Assembly: GCA_026120185.1 (NCBI GenBank)
Contig: JANUWF010000008.1
Location: 3,720,001-3,784,000, forward strand
Length of the DNA stretch: 64,000 nt
Source: Voacanga thouarsii
Taxonomy: Eukaryota > Streptophyta > Magnoliopsida > Gentianales > Apocynaceae
Direction of reading: 5' to 3'
In this document: positions 10,996-22,028 of the stretch, piece after piece
Layout: each line of letters begins with the position of its first letter
Numbering within the stretch: the stretch's first letter is position 1
Notes under the pieces: model-generated
What the model saw: only the letters and a program-made list of their open reading frames with translations
Databases searched by the model: none
Told to the model about the DNA's origin: nothing
Translations under genes and position numbers: made by a program

Positions 10996-13900
10996 AAACC
11001 CTACAGGTATGTTCTCTATCTAGAGTCAGTTTCAATGGTTAGATCAACTTCCACTTGTATTGTTGATTCTAGAGCCACTGATCATATATGTAACTCCTTA
11101 CAGGGGTTAAGGAAGATAAGAAGACTCCAGAAGGACGAGCATAGACTACAAGTAGAAAATGGAGCACAAGTATGGGCCTTTGAAATGGGAGAACTGGATC
11201 TTATTTTTTATTGTAATAGAGTAGTTATTTTGAATGATATTTTATATATACCTAGATTTAGACAGAATTTGGTTTCAGTTGCAAAACTTATAAATTAAGG
11301 ATATTCTGTTTCTTTCCATTTTGGTATTACTATCAATAGAAATGGAGAAGTTCTTTATTCTGGGCACATGTATAAAAACTTATTCTTCTTAAATCCTACA
11401 AGAAATTAAATAAATAACGCTTAATTTGAACTTTTAAGTAGGAAGAGAAAGACTAATGTCAATGACTCATATCTTTGGCATCTAAGGTTGGGTCATATTA
11501 ACTCAACCAGAATTCAAAGGTTAATCCATGATAGGCCCTTGGGCTCATTAAAATTAGAAAGTTGGTCTTAATGTGAATCTTGCCTTATGGAAAAAATGAC
11601 CAAAAGGTCGTTCACCCAAAATGCTGATAGAGCTAAGGGGATATTGGGCCTTATTCACACTGATGTGTGTGGTTCTTTGTCTACACCAACTAGAAGGGGT
11701 TTTGAGTACTTTATCACTTTCACGGATGATTGTACAAGGGTTAGTTATATCTATCTGATAAAATACAAGTCTGACTCTTTTGACAAGTTCAAAGAGTTTA
11801 AGGTTGAAGTGGAGTGCTAGACAGGTAAACTGATCAAAACCTTACAATCAGATCGTGGTAGAGAGTACCTCCTCAGTGAATTCAATGATTACATGGTACA
11901 TCATGGGATAGTATCCCAACTCTCTGTGCCGGGGACACCCAGCAGAATAGAGTAGCTGAGAGAAGAAACATGACATTGATGGAAATAGTTTGAAGCATAA
12001 TATCTCATGCTACTCTTCCGGTCTCTTTTTAGGGATATACCCTGAAAATAGCGGCATACATCCTGAACTTGGTACATTCCAAGTCAATACTTGGGACACT
12101 CTATGAGATATGGACTGAGCGTAAGCCAAGTCTGAATCATCTCAGGATATAGGGCTGTTTAGCTTATGTACTGATCAATAGAGACAAGTTAGAACTAAAA
12201 TCGGAATTATACTATTTTAGTAGGTATCTAAAAGGGACAAAAGGAGGTTACTTTTATCATCCTCAGGAGCAGAAAGTTCTGGTAAGTACTAATGCTAGAT
12301 ACTTTGAGGATGATTAAAGTACTTCCACTAAAGGTTCAACAAGGTTGGAACTTGAGGAGAAGTTATCTTCGGAATTAATTTCTTCAGACCCGATTGTGGA
12401 ACAAGAAGAGGCATAACCTTAAGAACCTATACAAACGGAGCCTCGTCATAGTGGAGGGTATCTAGGGTTCCAGAAAGATGGACTAGAGAGATTTTCGAGC
12501 TGGTCTCTAACCATTAGGAATAAGATCCCACTATAGACGAGGAGGCTATTGCTGATGTCGATGCAAATCTATGGCATGAAGCAATGAAAGCCAAGATTGA
12601 GTCTATGTACTTCAATTAGGTTTGGAATCTTGTAGCTTCATGTAAATGGATAAAACCCATTAGGTTTAAGTGGGTATACAAGAGGAAGATGTGAGTAAAT
12701 GAGAAGGTGGAAACCTTCAAAGCTATATTTGTGGTGAAAGGGTATACTTAGAAACAAGGGATCGACTATGAGGAAACATTTTCCCCGGTAGCCATGCTTA
12801 AGTCCATCCATATTCTCTTTACCATCGCATGTTATTATGACTATGAGATATGGAAAATGAATGTCAAGACGACATTTCTTAATGGCCATCTTAGTGAAGA
12901 CACTATATGTCCCAACTAGAAGGTTTTATTGCTAAAGGCCAGGAACATATGGTTTGCAAGCTTAAGAAACCATTTATGGACATTAGTAGGCATCTAGAAC
13001 ATGGAACATTCGTTTTGACGAGACTGTAAAGTTTTACGGTTTCATTCAAAACAAGAATGAACCATACGTGTACAAGAAATTGGAAGGCATAAATATAGTT
13101 TTACTTGTCCTATATGTGGATGACATTCTACTCATTAGAAATAATGTAGGGATATTGTCATCTACTAAGGTTTGGTTGTCTAGTCAATTTAGTATAAAGG
13201 ACTTGAGAGAAGCCAGTTATATTCTCAGGATTAAGCTTCTTAGAAATAGGAAGTAGAGAATGTCAGAGTTATCTTAAGCGACATATATTGACAAGATGCT
13301 GGCCAAGTTCAGTATGGACTCATGCAAGGGAGCTCTAATCCTTTGTAGACATGGGTTGTCTTTTTGTTCAAATGACTGTCCTAAGTCCCAAGAAAGAAAA
13401 GATAGAATGAGTAGGATTCCCTACGCTTCGACTGTGGGAAGTCTCATGTATGCTATGCTATGCACTAGGCCAGATATTTACTTTGCTGTAGGCTTAGTTA
13501 TTAGATATCAGTCAAACCCTGGAGAGGTTCATTGGCAAGTTGTAAAGCATATTCTCAAGTACCTCAAAGGTACGAGAGATTATATGCTCATTTATAGGGC
13601 TGATGACTTGGTTCCTATAGGATACACAGACTCATACTTCCAAGCAGATAAGGATGAGAGAAAATCTACTAGTGGATATGTCTTCACCTTATCTATAGGA
13701 GCTGTTTCATGGAGTATCAAGCAATCTTGTATTGCTGATTCAACTATGGAAGCTGAGTATGTGGCAGCTTTAGAGGCATCTAAGGAAGCAATTTGGCTCC
13801 GAAAGTTCCTTTCAGAACTTGGAGTTATGCCACACATGGACAAACCTATTGTGATGTATTGCAATAATACTGGAGTAATTGCACAATCCAAAGAACCTAA

Positions 13901-14080
13901 GAACCACAAGAAGGGGAAGCACATAGAGAGGAAGTACCACCTGATCGGGGATTTCATCCAGAGACGGGAAATCATGGTGAAATAGATAGCCTCAAAGAAT
14001 AACCTACCTGATCTATTCACTAAGCCTTTGGGTGAGAGAGTTTTCAAGAGACCCTTAAACGCCATAGGGGTGGGCACCTA
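10996..14080 (+). pseudogene. Copia-1 pol: protease, integrase, RT, RNase H
   Basis: Domains in order: aspartic protease with D-S-R-A-T-D-H-I at about 11065 (Gly of the active D-S-G changed to Arg); pre-integrase segment ending near 11590; integrase core (open 11587-11820, then G-K-L-I-K-T-L-Q-S-D); reverse transcriptase from about 12540, with G-I-D-Y-E-E-T-F near 12760 and Y-V-D-D at about 13115; connection; RNase H with S-T-M-E-A-E-Y near 13745. The last part (13296-13985) is open for 229 codons. Multiple stops elsewhere and some frame changes make it inactive. It ends just before the polypurine tract. Confidence 0.9.
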
Positions 14081-14103
14081 GGGACTTTCTTAATCTTAGA
14101 GTG

Positions 14104-14115
14104 CAAGTGGGAGAT
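14104..14115 (+). other. Copia-1 polypurine tract
   Basis: CAAGTGGGAGAT lies directly before the 3' LTR, the position and form typical for copia elements (AAGTGGGAG). It primes plus-strand DNA synthesis. Confidence 0.85.
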
Positions 14116-15966
14116 TGTTGGAATGTATGCCCTCTAGACTAGGTTTCTGATGTAATTATCAAATTTATTAAAAAAAAGAATTTATTCTCAAAATTTGTTT
14201 GTGAATTTACATTTTATTTGTACACGATTTACGTTTGGAAAAGACTCATCGTGTTTAAATAAGTGATCCATGTGAATGGTGATTTTTCACAATAAGGTAT
14301 GGATCATGGGTTGCATGACACATAAACGTTTGTTCTTAACTAATTGATGAGAATGTGAATCTCATTATATTTAGGTTATTGTATTATGAATTCTAAATGG
14401 GGAATGACTTACCTTTAGCCAGTGAGTAATCCACTCACTTCATAGCATAAGCGTATTTCGAATACGTAGAACATGACCTGCAATAATGGTTTCTAAAAGT
14501 ACTATTTAGAAGAAACCCAGACTATTACTGCTACAGTATGGACTAATACTCTACCGCTTAAATATAAGTTGGTGGTCAGACGAAGTTGGAAGCATGTACT
14601 TTGATATACTGTAGTTAAGGTTCTATCATAGAGCCAATACATTTGTATGTTAGGTATATGTGACTAGTTAGTTAAGACAGACTTGTATAAGATAACTTTT
14701 GCGCTATATTACCCCTTGTGACTATTCGAATGATCTAAATATCCAAGGCCCTGGGGAACATGACTTGGATGTTTGCTTTAGGGTAGCTCCCTTGGAAAGA
14801 GGAAACATTCTAGGAGTCGTGGATCATTAGACTAAAGGTCTAAGGATGGTAGATGTCTTTTAGAGAGGTGTTAGTACACTCTTCCTCTCTAAATGTACGG
14901 CGATGCGTAGAGGGGTATTTTAGTCATTACACCTATAGGTCAGAGACTTTGCTAACGCAAAATTGTCCTTGAGGTCAATATTTTCTTATGGTGATATTAG
15001 AAAATATTTAAAATGTAAAATACAGCTATTTCTATATTAGGGGTATTTTGGTCATTTTAGTAGCCAAGGCGATGTGTCTTTTGATCCTCGGAATAGCTCA
15101 TAAGTCTTGATGGTTTTGGGTTGAGGGATTGATCTTGTATAAATTGGATTTTATTTTATTCGAGTAGCCTAATTTATTTATTAGGCTAGAATAAAATAAA
15201 AAGTCCAAAAGAGAAGAATTATATATTGGCCCATTTGGGTTATTTAACTAATTTAATTTTTGGACTTGTATTAGTCTAGGAATAATTAAATTGAATTAAA
15301 TGCTTAACCCAATTAACTGGGCCAAGGCTTGAGGTTTATATTGGTCTATTTCAGTTATTTAATTAATTTAATTATTAGGCTTGTATTGGTTCAAGAATAA
15401 TTAAATTGAATTAAAGACTTAACCCAATGAACTAGGCCATAGGCCCATAGGCCTGATCAATGGCTTAACAGGACATGGGCCTTAGGGCTTCTCTGATTCT
15501 ATCGCCTCTGTTTGATTTTTGAATACCCAAATAATAGTCTATTATTAAGGTAGTTGGAATTCAAGAGAATAGTAGGAGTTTTTACACAGAACGTCATTGT
15601 TTTCCTCTAGCCCTTCTTCTTTTTCTCTCTGTAGACAGTGACCTCTGTGCTATTCAATAGCAAGAATAGAGACACAGAAGATCATCCTCTTCATCCTTAG
15701 CCTTCACCAAGCTTTCAAGCACGGGTTATATTCCGAAAGACCCAAAGCGTTGCGTTGATGCCCAAAAGAAGCCGACGGCTTGTGGGACAACAGCCTGAAG
15801 AAAGGATCTCAGAAGCAAAAGTGGTTCAGACCAAGTCGCTGGCACTTTCTAGACCAATGAAAACATATAGAGGTAAAAGAAAAAAAATTCTTCCGCTGCT
15901 TTTCTGCGCGTGCTCTATTTCTAGCATGCTACTGTGCATTTCTATTTTTGCCATGTTTAACCTTTA
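14116..15966 (+). mobile_element. Copia-1 3' LTR
   Basis: 1851 bp, TGTTGGAATG to CCTTTA; the last dinucleotide is TA instead of CA by one C-to-T change. It is uninterrupted and so defines the insertion site of the solo LTR in the 5' copy. Followed by GAACA at 15967-15971. Confidence 0.92.
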
Positions 15967-15971
15967 GAACA

Positions 15972-16038
15972 TATATATGTATATATAGTTATATAGTTAT
16001 ATAATATGTACATACATAATATATGGTATGTATGCATA

Positions 16039-16075
<37 letters not shown>

Positions 16076-16145
16076 TGTGTATATATATATATGTATATTT
16101 GTGTATATATTTATTTATATGTATGTTTGTATTGGATATGTGTGT

Positions 16146-16177
<32 letters not shown>

Positions 16178-16400
16178 ATAAGTTTTTTTAATAAATCTTT
16201 ATGTTTAAATCATTTAATAAAAATAATACTTTAATTAACAGTATATAAATTTTTTAATTTATGTAAATATAAAAATATTTTATTATATTGAATTACGTTG
16301 TTTCATAAAAAATTTAATATAATCATTGTATTTCTATATTATATTATTTTTAAAAAAAATTGAAAGTAATTACGAACAATTTCAATTAAAAAAAAAAGGG
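15972..16400. repeat. TA/TG microsatellites and AT-rich DNA
   Basis: (TATG), (TA)n and (TG)n runs to about 16180, then AT-rich DNA without features to 16400. Reading frames here are microsatellite artefacts. Confidence 0.85.
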
Positions 16401-16409
16401 ATTATATCA

Positions 16410-16500
16410 CACAAAGTGGTTTAGCCCAGCGATTGAGATACAAGGTCTCTATGCGCGAGGTCGCGGGATTGAATCTTCGTTGCCTCACTTAACTCTCAAT
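16410..16500 (+). mobile_element. tRNA-derived SINE candidate
   Basis: A segment with an A-box-like TTTAGCCCAGCGATTGAG and, about 40 bp on, a B-box-like GGGATTGAATC after GCGAGGTCGCG. Order and spacing fit an RNA polymerase III promoter. No cloverleaf can be drawn from it, so it is not a tRNA gene. It runs into a short tandem repeat on its 3' side rather than a clear tail, so its 3' limit is uncertain. Confidence 0.5.
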
Positions 16501-16630
16501 TTCAAGTTAATTTGGAGTTGTGATCTAGTGCGGCGGGTTCACGTGGACCATGCTAAATTAAAAATTTTTAAAAATTCAATAAGGGAACTCCAATCCGGTA
16601 CGACGGGTTCACATGGACCATGCTAAATTA
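16491..16630 (+). repeat. 70-bp tandem duplication
   Basis: Two copies ending CGGGTTCACRTGGACCATGC then TAAATTA, with ends at 16560 and 16630, so a 70-bp period. It could be the duplicated 3' part of the SINE-like unit. Confidence 0.75.
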
Positions 16631-16632
16631 TA

Positions 16633-17112
16633 CGCCCTCCGTCCACAAATAACTAACCTAATTGTAAAAACTACGTATATTAAAGAATTGTGGAATTCTA
16701 TCGTAAAAATGATTAAAATATCTATTACACTGTTTGAAATATTTTTATTATCTTTCTCACCTTATTAATTTAAATCACACAACTCTTTTAATTACATCAC
16801 TTTAATAATTACATATGTCTCTCTCTTCTCATCTATGTCCTTTGTCTCTCTCTTCCCACTTTTTGTTTTTGAATCTTCTTTTCACCTTATTAAATTACAC
16901 TTTTGAGTATTTTTTATAGGATAACGTGATTTTATTGTTGGTTAAAATAATTTCAGTATAGGTAATTGTAATACTAATTAATTGAAAGAAAATTGTGCTA
17001 AATGTAAAATTGGAAAAAAAATAATTAAATACAACCTACATTTAGAAAGTGGATAGTTATTTTTGAACAAGCCAAAGAGAAAATTAGGTCAGTTATTTGT
17101 GGATAAGGGGAG
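16633..17112. mobile_element. Stowaway-type MITE (Tc1/mariner)
   Basis: 480 bp flanked by TA on both sides (16631-16632 and 17113-17114). Inverted ends: left CGCCCTCCGTCCACAAATAA, right the complement of CTCCCCTTATCCACAAATAA, each continuing into CTRACCTAATT. CTCCCTCCGTCC-type ends are the mark of plant Stowaway elements. No transposase ORF; movement would need a mariner transposase elsewhere. Confidence 0.88.
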
Positions 17113-17114
17113 TA

Positions 17115-17492
17115 AATTTTAATGAATTTTGGCTAGAAAATAAATTAGTGACAAGAAATTTGGTTGTCACTAATATATGTAGATGTTGTCACTAATGATC
17201 ATGAATGATCATTAGTGACAAGATATAGGTAATAATGATAACATTTGTAATGAATTAGTGATGAGAAATGTTATCACTATTAGTTGATTACATTAGTGAC
17301 AATGGAATTTTGTCACTAAAAGTCAAGCTTCAGTGACAAGAATAAGTTGTTGTCACTCAATACCTTTAGCGACATAGATTTAGTGACATTCAAGTGACAA
17401 CAAATTATTCGTCACAAAAGGTCTTTAGTGACAACATTTTTGCATTTAGTGATAGCATTACGTTGTTACTAAAGGACACTTTTCATGTAGTG
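17115..17492. mobile_element. CACTA element end (subterminal repeats, TIR)
   Basis: Ends TTTCATGTAGTG, the complement of CACTACATGAAA, the usual CACTA terminal repeat type. The preceding 370 bp carry at least ten copies of TTAGTGACAA or its complement, as in subterminal transposase-binding regions. A perfect palindrome of 17-bp arms lies at 17186-17221. The other end of this element was not found nearby; the Stowaway MITE abuts its left side. Confidence 0.7.
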
Positions 17493-18966
17493 TGTAATTA
17501 TTAGTGGTCTCATAAATTGCATGTAAAATATCAACATATTCATACATCGCAAAAATAATAATGTAGTTTGGTTATGGGCTTTACTATATTAATTTCCTTG
17601 AATCACAAAGGAAATTAATTTGGTCAATCCTAAGTATTCATGCATGTTTGTAGGAAGAAAGGCTTACCATCCTCCTTTTGGTCTTGATCACCTTCTCTTT
17701 GAGTTGTAATAAATTCTAATCGTAACTAACTTATGTAATCTAATTACATAAAATTCAAATAAAGAAACATTAAGTTATATTCGAGAGGAGTTAGATCAGA
17801 AGATAATTTACACAAGAAAAATAAAGAAGGTAGGACATGCAAACCCTATTTAATTCAAAACCAAAGCGATAAAATGCATGAAAATTTTAATTGGGTCCAT
17901 AGTCCATAACAAAACCACCATGCTAATTTCATACTCAAAATAAAATTAAACATAGCAAATAATTCCCAAATCACTCTTCTGGGAAAAATAAAATAAATTC
18001 TAAAATAAATATTTTAGAAAATATATTAATTGCTAAAATCATATTTTAGGAATTAAAATAATATATAATCTAAAATAAATATTTTAGAAAATATAATAAT
18101 TACTAAAATAATATTTTAGGAATTAAAATAATATATTATCTAAAATTAATATTTTAGAAAATATATTAATTTTTCAAAATCAAAATTTGATTTGTTAGTC
18201 CCAAAATTTAATTTTGGGAAAGACTTGGGGTAATTTTGAAGAATTAATTCTTGTGGGCCTTCTAATGAAAAATCGAGAAAAGAACTTTTTTTAAAAAAAA
18301 AATAAATTGCCACGGTTGTGATTTGATCCCAGTCGGGCAAGGATCACTCAAGCCCGCGACAGCCTTAGCAGGCTGTACCCATCGCGGGTTATGCATATCC
18401 CCACACAGGATCCATGGCAGCCCCACACAGGCTTGGCCCTCAATCCTATGTAGGCTTCCTTAAGCCTTGTGCGGGCTTAAGCAAATTTTTTTTTTTTCTG
18501 TAAACAATTTCGGCAATAAAAATCACCAAATTTAATTCATCTCTATTAACTTATTTCTTTGATCAATATCAGAAAAGAAATTATGTGTATTTAGTCACAA
18601 AAGCTATGTCAATGAGAATCTCTAAAACCTTCACTGTTCATTTTCCTGAACAAAATAGACATTCTATTTTCTGTAATCAAACCTAGACGAAGAACAATTT
18701 CTTCGCTAAGGAAATCCACAGAAAACGTTCTTCTATGCAGGAAGATAACGTGAAACCTTTCAGAAAACAAGTTTTCAAGGATTTACAAAAAAAACTCCGT
18801 AAAATCAGTTTCCAGAAACCAATGCATTCGAAACAATTTCAAAATGCATCGAAGACCCCCAACAAAAATGAAACGACTTTCACAGGAAAAACAAAGACAA
18901 ACATAGAAACAATTTCATGCCAAAACTATGATCCATAAATAGCATATAGAGTGGCTCTGATAACAC
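17493..18966 (-). mobile_element. Copia leader fragment with primer site
   Basis: Read on the minus strand, GTGTTATCAGAGCCA (18951-18965) follows the LTR at 18967-20612 and matches the initiator-Met-tRNA primer site of copia. About 1.4 kb of leader-like DNA follows to the left, with a GC-rich part (18330-18480). No gag is reached before the CACTA end at 17492. A reading frame at 18735-18938 on the plus strand has no recognised content. Confidence 0.65.
17999..18175. repeat. 70-bp tandem repeat, 2.5 copies
   Basis: Units begin TCTAAAATAAATATTTTAG at 17999, 18069 and 18139 (third partly changed). It lies in the copia leader; its words are self-complementary (CTAAAATA/TATTTTAG). Confidence 0.85.
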
Positions 18967-20612
18967 TGTAAGTTAACGGTCATGCAATCAAGGCAGAAGA
19001 AAAAATTGAAAACCAATCCCCAGAATCACTCATATGTAGTATTATAGATCAAGAAAAAGGTTAAAATTACACCTTTAACGCTTTGGTGTTGTCACTGTTA
19101 TTCAAAAATTTCCTTTCACTGATAGCGTGATCCAACAATTGTCCAACCGAGTTCTTCTTTTTTGTCGTTAGGTCACTGCCACTAGAAACCAAGAGTAGGT
19201 TTGTCTCCAATAGTATCCACCCGATGATTCAAAACCAGGACCACCTAATTATGGTTCTAGGAAGAGTTGATAGGCGGCTAGGGTTTTTAGGGGAGAAGAA
19301 GAAGAAGAAAAACATGGAAGAAAAAGTGTTTTTGTTTCTGTTAATCAACCCCCGAAAAATACAGCATGTATTATCTAATATACATGTCTGTGCATACTAA
19401 GAATCCTAAACAATTTAGCATTTAGTAATTATGATCAGAACCCATAAGTTCTCATAATTATGTTTTGGTCCGTAAATTATAACTATTTATAATTTAGCCA
19501 CAAAAACTTCTTCTTCTCGCAATTAACCTATTTTTTTATCAAATAACATTTAGAGTCCTATGTGTGACTTATTAGGCTTTCTGCTCTATTGGTAGCAAAA
19601 TATGAATTAATCTAAATATCTTTAGGATTAATAATCCATGATAATTAGAATTAACCTTTTAATTCTAACTAGGATTAATTTATTAATTCTCTAATTAATA
19701 AATAAATATTAAGCAGATCATGAGTGGCACCTAGCAGTACATTATGACACCCTAAAAGTCCATAAAGTCAAGTAACTTTACTTGAACCTTTCAATAGCAA
19801 ACAACAGTGCAATAAACTCCTTTCACCATACAATATCTCATTCAGTTTAGAGTATGGAATTAGTGTCAACTCCTTCCAAAATATTAATTAATTTTGGCTC
19901 GAATATTTTAGTACTTGTTCCCGGAATCCATTACTCATCATGTGTATCAATTGGAACTATTTCCAATATATAGTCGCCTTAGCCAAGGACTTCTCAAGTA
20001 GTGATTACCATAAGTGGCCATGAGATATTTGCCCCCTGCTATTAGGAGTGGTGAATCCTTTATTGACACTCTCAACTACTTTTGTTTACTTCACGTTGTA
20101 CCTAATATCCATCCCATTGGCAGTCTTGTCTGGACTCCAGAAACTGGAATTAAGGTACAATGCTTAGCAAACAAAGACCTTGGAGATCTCAAGTCAAAGG
20201 ATACTCGCACATTCACTATAATGAGATTCTATCACTGGCACTAAATAGTTATCTATGTGATTATCTCATAGTTAAGTCATCCAATGAACTTATCTCATAA
20301 CAAGAATCCATGTGTTAACTTTGAGTATTACAATATTCACGGATGTAAGAACCACCACCTAATTAAATTAGGAAGTATAACATGTGCTAGTCTTAACGCA
20401 TTAATGATGTCCTATCTCACTAATACTTTGATTAGGGATAAAAGTACAAACGCTATCTAGTGTTATAGGAACCTCACATCATGATCTCTATCATGATTTT
20501 CTTAATACAGTGTTGAACTTAGGACTTTATTTAATAGTTATATTCACACGAAAGTATAAATAAAACAAATTGAAATATGAAGAACACCTTGTGTTATTAA
20601 ATAAATATGCAA
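18967..20612 (-). mobile_element. Copia LTR (TGTTAG family), 5' end missing
   Basis: Homologous throughout to the LTRs at 33471-35216, 36418-38108 and 59281-61186. On the minus strand it ends at the primer site, so it acts as a 5' LTR for the leader on its left. Its own first about 40 bases (TGTTAGT...GGCAATCA in relatives) are missing where the Athila-type element starts, indicating a deletion or rearranged junction at about 20612. A CTAGGGTTT telo-box lies near 19278. Confidence 0.8.
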
Positions 20613-22028
20613 TATACAAAATATGCTATCTATTTTGGGTGTATAAAAATCATCAAATTTAAATCCATCTCTTATTCAAGTTTTAATTAAAACATTAATA
20701 TCAAAATACACATACGAGCGAGTATACTCATTACAATCATAGTATATTGAATTAATGAGTATCAACCCTCAAAGGAACAAGTATATACAAATCACTTTTC
20801 ATTCATTGTATAACCGACCCAATAAAGTGATAAAATAGTAAAAATAAAAAATAAAAAAAATATATACAATGCAAGAATGTAATAATATACAATTTAGACA
20901 ATTATTCTAAAACACATTATAATGAATCATTTAGCAATTACCTCAAATAATCATCATTTTAGCATTATGAAGGAATATAAAGTAAAATTCAATTGTTTTT
21001 TCAAGTCAAGAATCTACTTATATAGACTCCACATCTTTTCCAATCCATGGAATCACTATCTTTTGATTGAATTAGCAAATTTCCAATCAAACCAATATAA
21101 CCAAAACATGCATTAAACTTAATTCCTTATAAACATGAAATTAGCTAATGACCCTTTGCTCTAGGTGAAATCAACTAATCTTTGATCACTTTAGTCCTTT
21201 AATTTTAACTTTGTTTCCCAAGTCCATTAAGATTTGACAAATATAAAATCAATGCAATGGACTTCTAACATCGTTTCCTAAGTCAATTAGAAGAAAATGC
21301 ATCAATAACCAATGATAAAAAGTAATCAAATACCAAAAATGATAAAAAAAAAAAAAAAATTGATCAAATAACTAAATTAATTAAAAAATCATGAATCCCA
21401 AAATAATGTCAAATTATAATAAATACATTAAATACATCATTGTTGAAGAATAAGAAAATAAAGATAAAAGAAAGAACTTATAGAGAAACCTCCTTCTTCT
21501 TTTTTGAAGACTCTCTTGAGCAACCCTCCTTGAATAGTGCATTTCTCATTCTTTGAGTGATTAGAAGTTTTGCACTTGGATTCACTACTTTCCTCTTGTG
21601 TTTTCCTTGTTTTATAGGCTTCTTTGATGCTAAAATTCATTTCTTAAGGAGTTTTAGCCGAGTAAGATTTGAAAAATACGAAAATCCTTTGAAAAATACC
21701 AAATTCGAGCACAAGATTTTCGTGTCCAGAGCGGACCTGGTTCCGGGTCCAGTCAACCCACCTAGCACTAGGTGGGTTCTGATTTTCCTCTTGAATTTGC
21801 TCTGTTTTTATTGTTTAGCTAGAGTGGACCTGGCGCTTGGTGCCAGGTGCATTCTGGAATTTGTCTACCTTTTGCTCGAAATCAACTTAAATTTGTATAA
21901 ATTTGTCAAAAATACTTTTTACAAGGAAAATGTCAAAATAGGAAGGAATGTATCTAATTATTGCATCAAAAGCATCTCAATTTAACCACAAATAACTAGG
22001 AAAATAGTAATGATTTTAGCCTTTATCA
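20613..22028 (-). mobile_element. Athila-type element 1, 3' LTR
   Basis: On the minus strand it begins TGATAAAGGCTAAAATCATT at 22028 and runs to about 20613, where the last bases before the expected CATCA end are lost. Aligns along its length with the 5' LTR once the nested insert there is removed. The plus-strand frame at 21557-21985 is antisense to it and not a gene. Confidence 0.85.

Larger units (their letters stand above)
5089..15966 (+). mobile_element. Copia-1: complete-structure Ty1/copia retrotransposon
   Basis: Two LTRs starting TGTTGGAATG bound an internal region with primer site, gag, pol and polypurine tract, flanked by the 5-bp duplication GAACA (5084-5088 and 15967-15971). Without the nested solo LTR in its 5' LTR it would be about 9.4 kb. 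LTR start and length (about 1.85 kb) resemble the Angela/BARE group of copia elements; that lineage call is inference. The LTRs differ at about 20 of the first 200 bases by eye, so the insertion is old. Gag and pol carry many stops. Confidence 0.92.

Noticed and set aside
13592..14077. 161-codon minus-strand frame
   Set aside because: Shadow of the copia-1 RNase H region, which reads with known motifs on the plus strand.
16410..16500. A tRNA gene
   Set aside because: A- and B-box-like words exist but no acceptor stem or anticodon arm can be paired; a SINE head fits better.
21557..21985. 142-codon plus-strand frame
   Set aside because: Antisense to the Athila-type 3' LTR, and the equivalent in the 5' LTR is broken.
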